Source of the DNA: Rhizobium phaseoli
GTDB taxonomy: Bacteria > Pseudomonadota > Alphaproteobacteria > Rhizobiales > Rhizobiaceae
Assembly (NCBI RefSeq): GCF_003985125.1
Contig: NZ_ML133582.1
Coordinates: 62,001 to 126,000, forward strand
DNA: 64,000 nt
Direction of reading: 5' to 3'
Shown here: positions 18,267-26,824 of the stretch, piece after piece
Layout of the letters: each line of letters opens with the position of its first letter
How positions within the stretch are numbered: the stretch's first letter is position 1
Notes under the pieces: model-generated
What the model saw: only the letters and a program-made list of their open reading frames with translations
What the model was told of the DNA's origin: nothing
Databases searched by the model: none
Program-made: the position numbers and the translations under genes

Positions 18267-18617
18267 TCAGCCGAATTCATGGATGGGGCGAACTTCGATC
18301 GCGCCGAGTTTCGCTAGCGGGATGCCAGCCGCAACCCGGATCGCGTCATTGAGATCCTTGGCCTCGATCAGGATGAAGCCGCCAAGCGCTTCCTTGGTCT
18401 CGGCGAAGGGGCCGTCCGTCACCGACATCTCGCCATGGCGCACCCTCACGGTTACCGCTGATTTCGGCGACTGCAGCGCCTGGGCGACGATCATATGTCC
18501 GCTTTCGACGAGATCTCTGTCGTAGTTCAAGGAATTCGCGTCGAGTTCGGCCTTCTCCTCTTTCGTCATGGCGCCGAGTATCGCGCCATCGAACCAGACC
18601 TGGCAGAGATATTTCAT
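18267..18617 (-). CDS. DGPF/YCII-related protein (3)
   Basis: 116 residues starting MKYLCQVWFDG, with DGPFAETKEALGGFILIEAKD. The longer open frame reaching 18875 is rejected: a clear GGAGG ribosome-binding site precedes the ATG at 18617 and the added N-terminus is low-complexity, arginine-rich and unlike the family. First gene of the DGPF-DGPF-DGPF-sigma operon; its promoter should lie within 18618-18772, shared with the divergent small membrane protein gene. Confidence 0.87.
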   Translation of the reverse strand: MKYLCQVWFDGAILGAMTKEEKAELDANSLNYDRDLVESGHMIVAQALQSPKSAVTVRVRHGEMSVTDGPFAETKEALGGFILIEAKDLNDAIRVAAGIPLAKLGAIEVRPIHEFG

Positions 18618-18772
18618 CGCAGGCAGCCTCCTTTGCGGTGTTCCATATGCCTGGACGAACGATCGCCGCGCATTTCGACAGCGGCGGGAAAAATAATTTG
18701 TGCCGGTCCGGTGTCGAAATCGCAAGGCAGCACTCGACAAGGCTTCATCGAAACCTGTCGAGGAGAACGGCA

Positions 18773-18988
18773 ATGAGTATTCTTGAAATCGCGCTCGCAA
18801 GCCAGATCTGGGCTCGCCGCCATGAGAAGCGCCGTCCGGCGTTCGACGAAAGCGATGGGCTGAAGATTCTCTCACGCACCGCTTTCGCCATCGTCGGCTT
18901 CACCCTGTTGATAGCAGGGCTGAACGCTGCTGCCGGCAGGCCTCAGGTGGTTGACCAGCACGCGGCACCCGTCGTCGCAGGCAGATGA
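18773..18988 (+). CDS. Small single-span membrane protein, hypothetical
   Basis: 71 residues: MSILEIALASQIWARRHEKRRP, then a single hydrophobic helix (about residues 35-52, TAFAIVGFTLLIAGLNAA) and a short tail. The start is supported by GAGGAGAA 6 nt upstream. It is divergent from the DGPF/sigma operon and could be a target or membrane partner of that sigma factor, but nothing in the sequence proves it. No family is recognised. Confidence 0.6.
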   Translation: MSILEIALASQIWARRHEKRRPAFDESDGLKILSRTAFAIVGFTLLIAGLNAAAGRPQVVDQHAAPVVAGR

Positions 18989-18997
18989 GGAAACGGC

Positions 18998-20500
18998 CTA
19001 TTGGAAGGCTGTTTCGAAGAAGCTGCGCAGCTTGCGCGAATGCAGGGCTTCCTTCGGCATGGCGGCGAGCTTCTGCACGGCGCGGATGCCGATCTGCAGA
19101 TGCTGGTTGACCTGCGTGCGATAGAAGGCCGTCGCCATGCCCGGCAGCTTCAATTCCCCGTGCAGCGGCTTGTCGGAGACGCAGAGCAGCGTGCCGTAAG
19201 GCACGCGGAAGCGGAACCCGTTGGCGGCGATCGTTGCCGATTCCATGTCGAGTGCGATGGCGCGCGCCTGCGACAGCCGCTTCACCGGCCCGCGTTGGTC
19301 ACGCAGTTCCCAGTTGCGGTTGTCGATGGTGCCGACGGTGCCGGTGCGCATGATGCGCTTCAGCTCGAAGCCCTCGTAGCCGGTAATTTCGGCGACGGCG
19401 GCCTCCAGCGCCACTTGCACTTCGGCGAGCGCCGGGATCGGCACCCAGACCGGCAGGTCGTCGTCAAGCACATGGTCCTCGCGCATATAGGCATGGGCAA
19501 GGACGTAATCGCCGAGCCGCTGGCTGTTGCGCAGGCCGGCGCAGTGGCCGAGCATCAGCCAGGCATGCGGGCGCAACACGGCGACATGGTCGGTGATCGT
19601 CTTGGCGTTGGAGGGACCGACGCCGATATTGATCATGGTGATCCCGGCATGGCCTTTCTTCTTCAGATGGTAGGCCGGCATCTGCGGCAGGCGGGCAAGC
19701 GTCGCATCCGTTTCCGGCACGTTCGAGCCGGGCAGGGTGACGATGTTGCCGGGCTCGACGAAGGCCGTATAACCGTCGCCGCCCTCGGCCATCAGCTTGC
19801 GCGCCCAGTTGCAGAATTCGTCGATATAGAACTGGTAGTTCGTGAACAGCACGAAATTCTGGAAATGCTCGGCATGCGTCGCCGTATAATGCGACAGCCG
19901 GGCCAGCGAATAATCGATACGCTGGGCGGTGAACGGCGCAAGCGGCGAAGGCTCGCCCGGCGGCGGGATATATTCGCCGTTGGCGATCTCGTCATCGGTG
20001 GTGTTGAGGTCCGGCGTGTCGAAGATATCGCGCATCGGGACGTCGACGAAGGCGGAGGCTGAAGCTTCCACATGCGCGCCCTCGCCAAAGGCGAAGTGCA
20101 GCGGAATCGGCGTCGTCGATTCCGAGACGATCACCGGAACATTGTGGCTCTTCATCAGCAGCGACAGCTGCTCCTTCAGGTAATGCTTGAAGAGCTTCGG
20201 TCGGGTGACCGTCGTCGTGTAGATGCCGGGCGCCGTGACGTGGCCGTAGGAGAGGCGCGAATCGACATGGCCGAAGCTGGTCGTCTCGATGCTCACCTGC
20301 GGATAGAAGGCGCGGTAGCGCGAGGCGATCGGAGCGCCTTGGGCAAGCTCGGTAAAGCTCTCGATCAGGAACGCCGTATTCCGTTCGTAAAGCGCGGTCA
20401 GCGTCTCGACGGCCTTGGCCGGATCATCGAAACTCTCAGGCTGGAAAGGGGATGGAGAGGAAATGTCGAGGGGCGACAAAGGGGAGATTCGTTTGTTCAT
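18998..20500 (-). CDS. amn: AMP nucleosidase
   Basis: 500 residues, the usual length for bacterial AMN. It hydrolyses AMP to adenine and ribose 5-phosphate, controlling the adenylate pool. An N-terminal AMN-specific domain (about 25-180) precedes the nucleoside-phosphorylase-fold catalytic domain (about 260-480). Visible signatures are MINIGVGPSNAKTITDHVAVLRPHAWLMLGHCAGLR and the base-binding DMESATIAANGF region near residue 420. Transcribed alone. Confidence 0.93.
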   Translation of the reverse strand: MNKRISPLSPLDISSPSPFQPESFDDPAKAVETLTALYERNTAFLIESFTELAQGAPIASRYRAFYPQVSIETTSFGHVDSRLSYGHVTAPGIYTTTVTRPKLFKHYLKEQLSLLMKSHNVPVIVSESTTPIPLHFAFGEGAHVEASASAFVDVPMRDIFDTPDLNTTDDEIANGEYIPPPGEPSPLAPFTAQRIDYSLARLSHYTATHAEHFQNFVLFTNYQFYIDEFCNWARKLMAEGGDGYTAFVEPGNIVTLPGSNVPETDATLARLPQMPAYHLKKKGHAGITMINIGVGPSNAKTITDHVAVLRPHAWLMLGHCAGLRNSQRLGDYVLAHAYMREDHVLDDDLPVWVPIPALAEVQVALEAAVAEITGYEGFELKRIMRTGTVGTIDNRNWELRDQRGPVKRLSQARAIALDMESATIAANGFRFRVPYGTLLCVSDKPLHGELKLPGMATAFYRTQVNQHLQIGIRAVQKLAAMPKEALHSRKLRSFFETAFQ

Positions 20501-20586
20501 GACGCATTATAGAGAGTTGTTTTTGACAAGCAAACGACGTGCGCCGGCGGAAATCGATTTTTTATCTTCTTCCGTGTCTGTACCGT

Positions 20587-20766
20587 TCACCGCACCGTCG
20601 GCGCGCAGAAGGTCCCGTTTCTCTCCAGGCAGGTATAGTTCGCACCGAAATGCGACTGCGTACCGCCGCCGCCTTCATGCACGACAACCGCCGAAAATGT
20701 GATCGCGAAGATCGCTGCGAACAGCGTGATGATGCTGAAACGTCTTGCCAGAATGTAGAGGTTCAT
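20587..20766 (-). CDS. Small membrane protein, hypothetical
   Basis: 59 residues from ATG 20766 (MNLYILARRFS). One hydrophobic helix spans about residues 10-27. The C-terminal part is periplasmic-looking with two cysteines (NYTCLERNGTFCAP) that could form a disulphide. A longer in-frame start at 20811 exists but adds no helix. Ribosome-binding site weak (GGGGCATGAG). Possibly real; no family recognised. Confidence 0.45.
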   Translation of the reverse strand: MNLYILARRFSIITLFAAIFAITFSAVVVHEGGGGTQSHFGANYTCLERNGTFCAPTVR

Positions 20767-20982
20767 CTCATGCCCCGATACGCAACCTAACCATGACATG
20801 AGTTTTGCCATGCGACGGCTGAACGAGTGCTGAGATGCCGGTTCATCCAGCGTTCAGCTTACGGGGCAGGGTCGGGCCGATTGTCGTGAAGATCGGCGAG
20901 CCGAGAAAGCTTCGAGGTATGCCGACATTCCAGCCGGCATACCTGGCCATTTTGCGACGCTCGCCGCGTCGGCCTTATCGCA

Positions 20983-21321
20983 TCAGAGCCGCGTCCAGGT
21001 TTGCGACTTGCAGAGAACTTTCAGGACGCAGCCTTGCATCCGCAGCGAATTGCCGGAAACCTTGCCCGAGCCGCTATAGGTCTTGTCGGCGGCCGGATCG
21101 GTGATCTCGCCAGCGTAGCTGCCGCCGGTGCCGGCAAGCGTACCGATCTTCCGGCCGGTGTATTTGCCGGTTTTCAGCGTCACGCAGTAGCTGCCGCCGC
21201 AGGCCGCGATCACCGCCGTTTCGCCCGAGGCGGTTTTCCAATTGCCGACGATCGGCTCTTCGGCATGCGCCGTGCCCGCGATCACTGCGAGGGCGCCGGC
21301 GAGAATCAAGCTGCGGATCAT
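20983..21321 (-). CDS. DUF2147-family secreted protein
   Basis: 112 residues with a cleavable Sec signal (MIRSLILAGALAVIAGTAHA, cleavage after AHA). The mature part begins EEPIVGNWKTASGETAVI and ends in a tryptophan-containing strand (LCKSQTWTRL), the lipocalin-like pattern of DUF2147 proteins. Periplasmic, function unknown. It is the last core gene before the accessory island; the upstream region runs into the island boundary. Confidence 0.75.
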   Translation of the reverse strand: MIRSLILAGALAVIAGTAHAEEPIVGNWKTASGETAVIAACGGSYCVTLKTGKYTGRKIGTLAGTGGSYAGEITDPAADKTYSGSGKVSGNSLRMQGCVLKVLCKSQTWTRL

Positions 21322-21478
21322 CTTTTCCTCCCTGATGTCCTTTTGACCGGCCGCGAAAATAACTGACGCGAACGTAAAGGTAAATATGGCTGATCGGCTA
21401 TCGCCGGAGTTCGCCGAAAGCAGCTGAAGAGGAGGTTTTTTGTAGCTTTAAGAGATGCCGCGTGATCGGCAGCTCCGT

Positions 21479-22312
21479 TTATCGAACCCCTCTCTGGGGC
21501 AGTAGAATCTTGCGGTTCAAGCGCGCTAGATCGTCTCTTGCTGTATGGATCGATTCCACGATGCCCGTGTTAGTGTGCAGCGCCCTCATGGAGACGTTGA
21601 AGTGACACTTCTTTCTCCCGCGCATCCAGCACACCGATGGAGCAAAATCAGATGGCTCGCCGTTGTCTAACTTCACATAGATTATGAAGCCCCCAACGCT
21701 GAACCAGATCATGCGTCGGTCGTCGACTACATCGACAGAAGGCGTCACGTAATAGAATACGTCATGCGGGTCATCGAAAGCACTTACGGACAAGAGGTCT
21801 CGTTCAAGGAAAACGTCAATTGTCGAGGGTACGGGCGCGTCGTGAAAGCAGACCAGCTCGAGAGACTCTCGAAAATGTCCTACTTTAATCACGGATGGAT
21901 TGTCTTCCGGGAGCGAGGCGTACTTCCAAAGGATTCCGCAAGCGAAGCGGACAAAGTCGTCGACCTTCTCCACGCGAAAGCGGTATGTGCCAGAGTTGAT
22001 GTGTGAAGTGGTTCCAGTTTTTGTGCCGATTTTCACAAGCCGCAGTTGCTTCAGGAGAGCTAAAGCACTCTCCTCATATTTTCCAAGGATACCGTCACAT
22101 TTGCCGCAAAGGAGATCTGGTGCGTATCTTCCGGTGTTCGACTGAAGTTTCACCCCTTTATCGTTATGTACGAGCATATGTTTCTCATCCGCTTTCGGGT
22201 GAAAGAAGATTTCCTTGACGAATGCCTCAGGTATAAGATGAGAATTAATCGTAGGAATGGAACTACATATTTTGCAGGTGCCTGAAAAAGTACTTTTCTT
22301 TTGACGGCCCAT
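21479..22312 (-). CDS. Zinc-finger / HNH-like protein, hypothetical
   Basis: 277 residues. The N-terminus has CKIC at residues 14-17, then SHLIPEAF, then a second pair in LLCGKCDGIL at about 68-78. The C-x2-C ... SH-(I/L)-IP ... C-x2-C arrangement is that of HNH-like treble-clef proteins seen in accessory islands. The remaining 200 residues match nothing I recognise. It lies 68 nt downstream of the HEPN gene on the same strand and may form a unit with it. Nuclease activity is not established: a full HNH catalytic triad is not obvious. Confidence 0.6.
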   Translation of the reverse strand: MGRQKKSTFSGTCKICSSIPTINSHLIPEAFVKEIFFHPKADEKHMLVHNDKGVKLQSNTGRYAPDLLCGKCDGILGKYEESALALLKQLRLVKIGTKTGTTSHINSGTYRFRVEKVDDFVRFACGILWKYASLPEDNPSVIKVGHFRESLELVCFHDAPVPSTIDVFLERDLLSVSAFDDPHDVFYYVTPSVDVVDDRRMIWFSVGGFIIYVKLDNGEPSDFAPSVCWMRGRKKCHFNVSMRALHTNTGIVESIHTARDDLARLNRKILLPQRGVR

Positions 22313-22380
22313 TCTCGCGCTCTCAATTTACGCAGCTGAAAGTATGAGTATAGATACTTTTGCTGACAGTGATTTTGCTG

Positions 22381-23778
22381 TCAGCTTTTTGTTTTCGACG
22401 ACGCTTTTCCTTTTGCGGGAGGAACTGGCTTGGCGAACTCCCAAGGCAGGCCATGACTCGCATCTGAAAGGCTTTGAGCGAATTTGTCCTGCTTCATCGT
22501 TAAATCGCAACGCTGGAGCACGATAAAGTAAACCGCTTCCACGATCGACTGTAGCGTGTTCACATCCTGCCAGAGCACATCGCGTTTACCTGCGTGGACA
22601 ACGGCTGAGCGGAGCCCATAGAGGGATTTCACACGATTGTAAACGGACACTCGATCCGCGAGCTTCTGCGTGTAAATTACGGAGACGTGACGGCTTATCG
22701 TCTGCGTTACGGGGTCATTCTTATCATTGGAGGTAAGAAGGGCCTCGACAGCTGTGAAAAACGATAACAATTGCTCGGCCCTATCCGATACCTGACGGCC
22801 GCGCGTCAACCAGCCAAGCCCCTGCGCAACTCGCATGGCAAGCGACTTGTTCGGCGGATCAAACAAGACGTTAGCTCTTTGTTGGCAGCTCGTGGATTGG
22901 ATATCTTTCGCCACCTTTTTGTTAATGTCATAGATGGCGGGAAGCTTTTTTCCTCCGGTGAAAGAGTGTTCGCCATGGAAGGTTACGTGTGGCGCACCAA
23001 GTGAAGCTGGCAGGGTGGGGTGGGGTTCAATTTGGCCCAGTTTCGGATACCTAACCGACCAGTGCCTAGAACTTAGGCGCATGAAGCTGACGGCAACATC
23101 GATTAGCCATTTCGCTTCTTCGGGCACGTTCTCTTTGGTCGCGGGAACATCGACAACCCACACCATGCGGGGCATCCCGACCAAATACGTCCCGGTCGAA
23201 AGGATAGACTGGTTCGGGTAATCCCCTGGAGCGAGCCGAATTTTTGTGATGCCTGCGAGAGGTGTCTCTGTCCCAGCATCCTCGCAGGTCATGCTTCTCA
23301 CTCGACCAAGCTTAACAATGCCGGCAAACCCGTCATGCGACACGAGATAATTTGCTTCAATGCGGGTATAGACCTTGGAAAGCTCCTCGAGCAGGGTATC
23401 AACCAACGTCTTCGCTGACGCCTTTAGAATGTCGCCGTCAGCATCACCGCCGTTCTCGTTCGACCTTGCGATGACATAGCCTTGCGCTGCCTTCTGAATA
23501 AGTGTGCCGATAGTTAGCTCATGTGCGGCTCGAGCTTTGAGGAGCCGCGCCGCTAAATGGGTGAATTCGGCTTTGGCTTCCAAATAAGGCTTGGTGAAAT
23601 AGACCATGAAGCCGTCGAAGAACGTGAACCCATAGTCGTCGTCATCTTTGACAAGCATCCCTGGTTCGAACTGAGCAAGGCCCTCGACGAATGCCGAAAT
23701 TGCTGTGGAAGCTTGAGCGAGAAGGGCTGCTTTCTGGGCGGGATCGAAGTTTGTTTTCTTTGTAGCGACTTTGGACAT
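22381..23778 (-). CDS. ApeA-like HEPN-domain protein (putative abortive-infection ribonuclease)
   Basis: About 465 residues. The C-terminal third (about 345-440) looks like an ApeA-like HEPN domain: AEQLLSFFTAVEALL, then LYGLRSAVVHAGKR, which contains the HEPN R-x4-H catalytic motif (RSAVVH). The N-terminal 330 residues are unassigned and may sense infection. The C-terminal tail is lysine-rich. HEPN proteins of this type are metal-independent RNases that stop translation on phage attack. Divergent from the short-Argonaute operon, 209 nt apart. ATG 23778 is preferred to 23817; the ribosome-binding site is weak for both. Confidence 0.65.
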   Translation of the reverse strand: MSKVATKKTNFDPAQKAALLAQASTAISAFVEGLAQFEPGMLVKDDDDYGFTFFDGFMVYFTKPYLEAKAEFTHLAARLLKARAAHELTIGTLIQKAAQGYVIARSNENGGDADGDILKASAKTLVDTLLEELSKVYTRIEANYLVSHDGFAGIVKLGRVRSMTCEDAGTETPLAGITKIRLAPGDYPNQSILSTGTYLVGMPRMVWVVDVPATKENVPEEAKWLIDVAVSFMRLSSRHWSVRYPKLGQIEPHPTLPASLGAPHVTFHGEHSFTGGKKLPAIYDINKKVAKDIQSTSCQQRANVLFDPPNKSLAMRVAQGLGWLTRGRQVSDRAEQLLSFFTAVEALLTSNDKNDPVTQTISRHVSVIYTQKLADRVSVYNRVKSLYGLRSAVVHAGKRDVLWQDVNTLQSIVEAVYFIVLQRCDLTMKQDKFAQSLSDASHGLPWEFAKPVPPAKGKASSKTKS

Positions 23779-23987
23779 GCTGCAATCGACCGATCGGAAG
23801 GCACCGTTATTTCTCAAAAGGGTGCATAATGAATATTTGGCAACTCAGGATGCGCGAACGGCAAAGTGATCGCAAGGGGCCGTGCGCCGTTTTAAGTGTA
23901 GTTCGCGTACCCACCGTTAGTAGAAATATTGTGCAATCAGGACGACAAGGCATTGGCAGATGTTCACGCCTCGTTCTATGATCAGCT

Positions 23988-25310
23988 ATGGCGAAAACGG
24001 TCACTCAAAATCAGTTGATAGGCGAGATTGGCGAAACTGCCGCGAAGCTGCGCTTTCTACGCATGGGCTTTCAGTTTGATGTTCGTTCCCGCTTAGAAAC
24101 AGGGATCGACGGCATCGCTGAGGTTATGGCCGATGGAAAGCCTCTGGCACAAATGATTGCGGTCCAGGTTAAGACTACAAAGGAGGGGAGATATGCCGGA
24201 GAAACTGAGGAAGGCTTTCATTATCTCCTGAGAAGCGAGGATCTGGCCTATTGGCGCCCGAGCAATCTTCCGGTCATCATCGTTCTCTACCGCGAATCTG
24301 ACGAGAGCTTCTTTTGGAAGGAGATCCCTCGAGGGGAAGAGGCGCAAGAACGTCGCCTTACTTTTAGCAAGAAAGATGACGTGCTCGACAATGATGCTGC
24401 AGACCGAGTTGCTGCCATCACCGTTCCGAAGGCGGGATTCGGATACTATGTGCCACCCCTTGGCGGAGGCGAGGAGGCTTTGGTCAACATCCTGCCTCTG
24501 AAGCTCCCCGGCGAAGTTTTCGTCGCAACGACTTCGTTCAACACTAGACAAGCCAACGCAATTCTCCTTCAGAACGACGAGCCCGCACGTTTCGATTGGG
24601 CTATTAAAGGCGGCTCCTTCTGGTCGTTCCATGACCCAAGGACGACGGTGTGTCGCAAGATCGTGGATATCGACCAGGTCGAAGCGATCGACACTGCCCA
24701 TCTTGCTTTCCACGATGATGTAAACGAGCGCAACACGTTCGCTTATCTCCTTCGCCAAACTCTTGATCATCAAGTTCGGGGCGAGCTCTCATGGAGCACT
24801 GAGAGCCACTGCTTCTATTTTGCCGCTAGGACGGAATACACAACGCGCGTCTTCAAGTACGAATCCTCGAAGAAGCTGACCGAAGCAGACGTTGTGAATC
24901 CGATCGAGAGCAAGCGCGTAGCGGGCAGTATCGCTTTCGTACGCCATCACGCCTTCGTCCCTCGGTTCGAGAGCTTCTACGATGAATGGTATCTCGTCGT
25001 CGAGCCGACCTATGTCTTCACGACAAACGGTTTCACCTATCACCCACATCCCGACGCCCTTCTTGCCGGGAAGAAGCGACTGGATAAGAGCGCGTCATTG
25101 AGGGGCCAGGTTATCATGTGGCATCGATTCCTTTCGAGCCTCGAGCCCAAGAGTGATGATCTGTTTGCAGTGGCGGTTCCAGAGCCGAGAATATCCTTTG
25201 GAGCGCCGCCGACCCTCGAACTGCCAACGAAAGTCCCTGACGACGTCTGGGGTAATCAGAAGAAGGACGATCCGGGCGAAGAAAAGCCGGATCTATTGAA
25301 GCGCGCATGA
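23988..25310 (+). CDS. DUF4365 nuclease-APAZ effector of a short Argonaute system (DREN-APAZ, SPARDA-type)
   Basis: 440 residues. The N-terminal 150 form a DUF4365 PD-(D/E)XK-type nuclease: GEIGETAAKLRFLRMGF helix with Glu16, then GIDG (Asp41) and IAVQVKTT (Gln60, Lys62). The remaining 280 residues are taken as the APAZ domain, which in these systems replaces the missing N/PAZ part of Argonaute and carries the effector. In characterised SPARDA systems the pAgo-guide-target complex unleashes this nuclease on DNA and RNA, killing or arresting the infected cell. Its TGA overlaps the pAgo ATG (ATGA, 25307-25310), indicating translational coupling. The APAZ call rests on context and length, not on motifs. 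Confidence 0.8.
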   Translation: MAKTVTQNQLIGEIGETAAKLRFLRMGFQFDVRSRLETGIDGIAEVMADGKPLAQMIAVQVKTTKEGRYAGETEEGFHYLLRSEDLAYWRPSNLPVIIVLYRESDESFFWKEIPRGEEAQERRLTFSKKDDVLDNDAADRVAAITVPKAGFGYYVPPLGGGEEALVNILPLKLPGEVFVATTSFNTRQANAILLQNDEPARFDWAIKGGSFWSFHDPRTTVCRKIVDIDQVEAIDTAHLAFHDDVNERNTFAYLLRQTLDHQVRGELSWSTESHCFYFAARTEYTTRVFKYESSKKLTEADVVNPIESKRVAGSIAFVRHHAFVPRFESFYDEWYLVVEPTYVFTTNGFTYHPHPDALLAGKKRLDKSASLRGQVIMWHRFLSSLEPKSDDLFAVAVPEPRISFGAPPTLELPTKVPDDVWGNQKKDDPGEEKPDLLKRA

Positions 25311-26761
25311 AATTTCAGTCGACAATCTTCGATGAGCCGCACCTGGAATTTGGTGACAGGTTTCAAGATCCTGATCCCCGACGGGGCCTCTTTATGGCCG
25401 GACCGCTGCAAACCCCTGTCGGTGATGCGATCAAAATCGCTGTTGTCGGCAGCGCCAAGACTGTCGAGGACACTGGAAAGTTTCTTGATGCAGCGGCGCA
25501 AGGCATCGCTGGAAAGACAGAAAAGCATCCCAACATGCACCCCGATTTCCCGGGCCTCGGGAATCAGAATCCATTCAGGTGCAGGTTCGAGATCGCAACC
25601 GACGCCTGCGCTTCCATTCCACAGTTCCGGATCGATCGCATCCGAAAGGAGCCGAACAACGCTAAAGCTGTCGAGATGGCCGTGGATGAACTGATCCAGT
25701 TGCTCACAGCGATTGACGAGAGCAACAGTCGACCGGACATAGCGATCGTGGCGCTGCCAGTCTCACTGATTGAGAGAGTATGGAACGCGAAGGTCGACTC
25801 CGACGGTACTACAGAACCTGAAGACAGTGGCGGATCTGATGCGCCTAACTTCCGTGGGATGTTCAAAGCCAAGGCAATGAAGTTCCGATTTGCGACCCAG
25901 ATCGTATGGGAGGACGTCCTCGACGAGCGAGCGTCGATCCCGCGCAAGGTGAAGGAAAGCAGCGAGCGAGAAGTCCAGGATGCCGCAGATCGCACGTGGA
26001 ATTTCCTTACATCTGTCTATTATAAGGGTACGGGTCGCATCCCTTGGCGGAGGATGCCGCAGGAAGGCGAGTTTTCTGCGTGCTACATCGGAGTGAGCTT
26101 CTATCGCGAGGTAGGCGGACAACAGTTATTCACCAGTGCCGCCCAGATGTTCGATGAGCGCGGCCGCGGCTTCATCTTGAAGGGCCGCCGGGCGCAGACA
26201 GAAAGCCGTGGGCGGCATCCATACATGACACAGGACGATGCGCGTGACCTGATCACCGACGTCCTGACGGCTTACAAGAACCACCATCGGAACTTCCCAG
26301 CTCGTGTGATTGTGCTGAAGACATCGCGATTTCGCGATGAAGAAGCGGATGGCATTACCGACGCACTTGAGAGCGTCGGGACAGAAATGAAGGATCTTGT
26401 CTGGGTGCAGGAATCTTCATCAATCAAGATACTCCGTGACGGCAACTACCCTGTCATGCGGGGAACCTTCGTTGAACTTGATGGAAAGGGCTTGCTCTAC
26501 ACAAACGGGAGCATTCCATACTACGGAACATATCCGGGGGTGTATGATCCTCGGCCGCTGTTGCTGTGCCCGCATTCGTCGAGTGATAGCACCGTCTCGC
26601 AGATCGCCAAGGAAGTCCTCTCGCTCACCAAGATCAATTGGAATTCCACACAGATGAATCAGAAGCTTCCAATCCCGATCCGAGCGGCCCGTAAGGTCGG
26701 TGAGGTGTTGAAATACATGGGCGATGACTTGGCCAGCACGGATTATGCCCGGTACATGTAG
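25307..26761 (+). CDS. Short prokaryotic Argonaute (MID-PIWI), catalytically inactive
   Basis: 484 residues, the size of a short pAgo with only MID and PIWI domains. The MID region (about 125-245) has FRGMFKAKAMKFRFATQIVWED, the guide 5'-phosphate pocket pattern. PIWI (about 250-484) shows ACYIGVSFYR where active enzymes carry the first catalytic Asp, PARVIVLKTSRFRDEEADGI, and the C-terminal LTKINWNSTQMNQKLPIPI. The catalytic DEDX tetrad is not present, so it binds guide and target but should not slice. It would pair with the DUF4365-APAZ protein translated just upstream as a heterodimer. Confidence 0.88.
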   Translation: MKFQSTIFDEPHLEFGDRFQDPDPRRGLFMAGPLQTPVGDAIKIAVVGSAKTVEDTGKFLDAAAQGIAGKTEKHPNMHPDFPGLGNQNPFRCRFEIATDACASIPQFRIDRIRKEPNNAKAVEMAVDELIQLLTAIDESNSRPDIAIVALPVSLIERVWNAKVDSDGTTEPEDSGGSDAPNFRGMFKAKAMKFRFATQIVWEDVLDERASIPRKVKESSEREVQDAADRTWNFLTSVYYKGTGRIPWRRMPQEGEFSACYIGVSFYREVGGQQLFTSAAQMFDERGRGFILKGRRAQTESRGRHPYMTQDDARDLITDVLTAYKNHHRNFPARVIVLKTSRFRDEEADGITDALESVGTEMKDLVWVQESSSIKILRDGNYPVMRGTFVELDGKGLLYTNGSIPYYGTYPGVYDPRPLLLCPHSSSDSTVSQIAKEVLSLTKINWNSTQMNQKLPIPIRAARKVGEVLKYMGDDLASTDYARYM

Positions 26762-26824
26762 CTCGGTACTCGTGCATCGTCTTCTACGGGAGTAGAGGAA
26801 AGAGAAGATCTCGAGGAAAACGTC

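Noticed and set aside
18618..18875. N-terminal extension of the third DGPF protein to 202 residues
   Set aside because: Family homology and a GGAGG site begin at 18617; the extension is arginine-rich and unlike any DGPF protein.
22362..22385. GCTGACAG/CTGTCAGC hairpin as terminator of the HEPN gene
   Set aside because: On the gene's own (minus) strand it is followed by A residues, not U; the T-run is on the plus strand where no gene ends.
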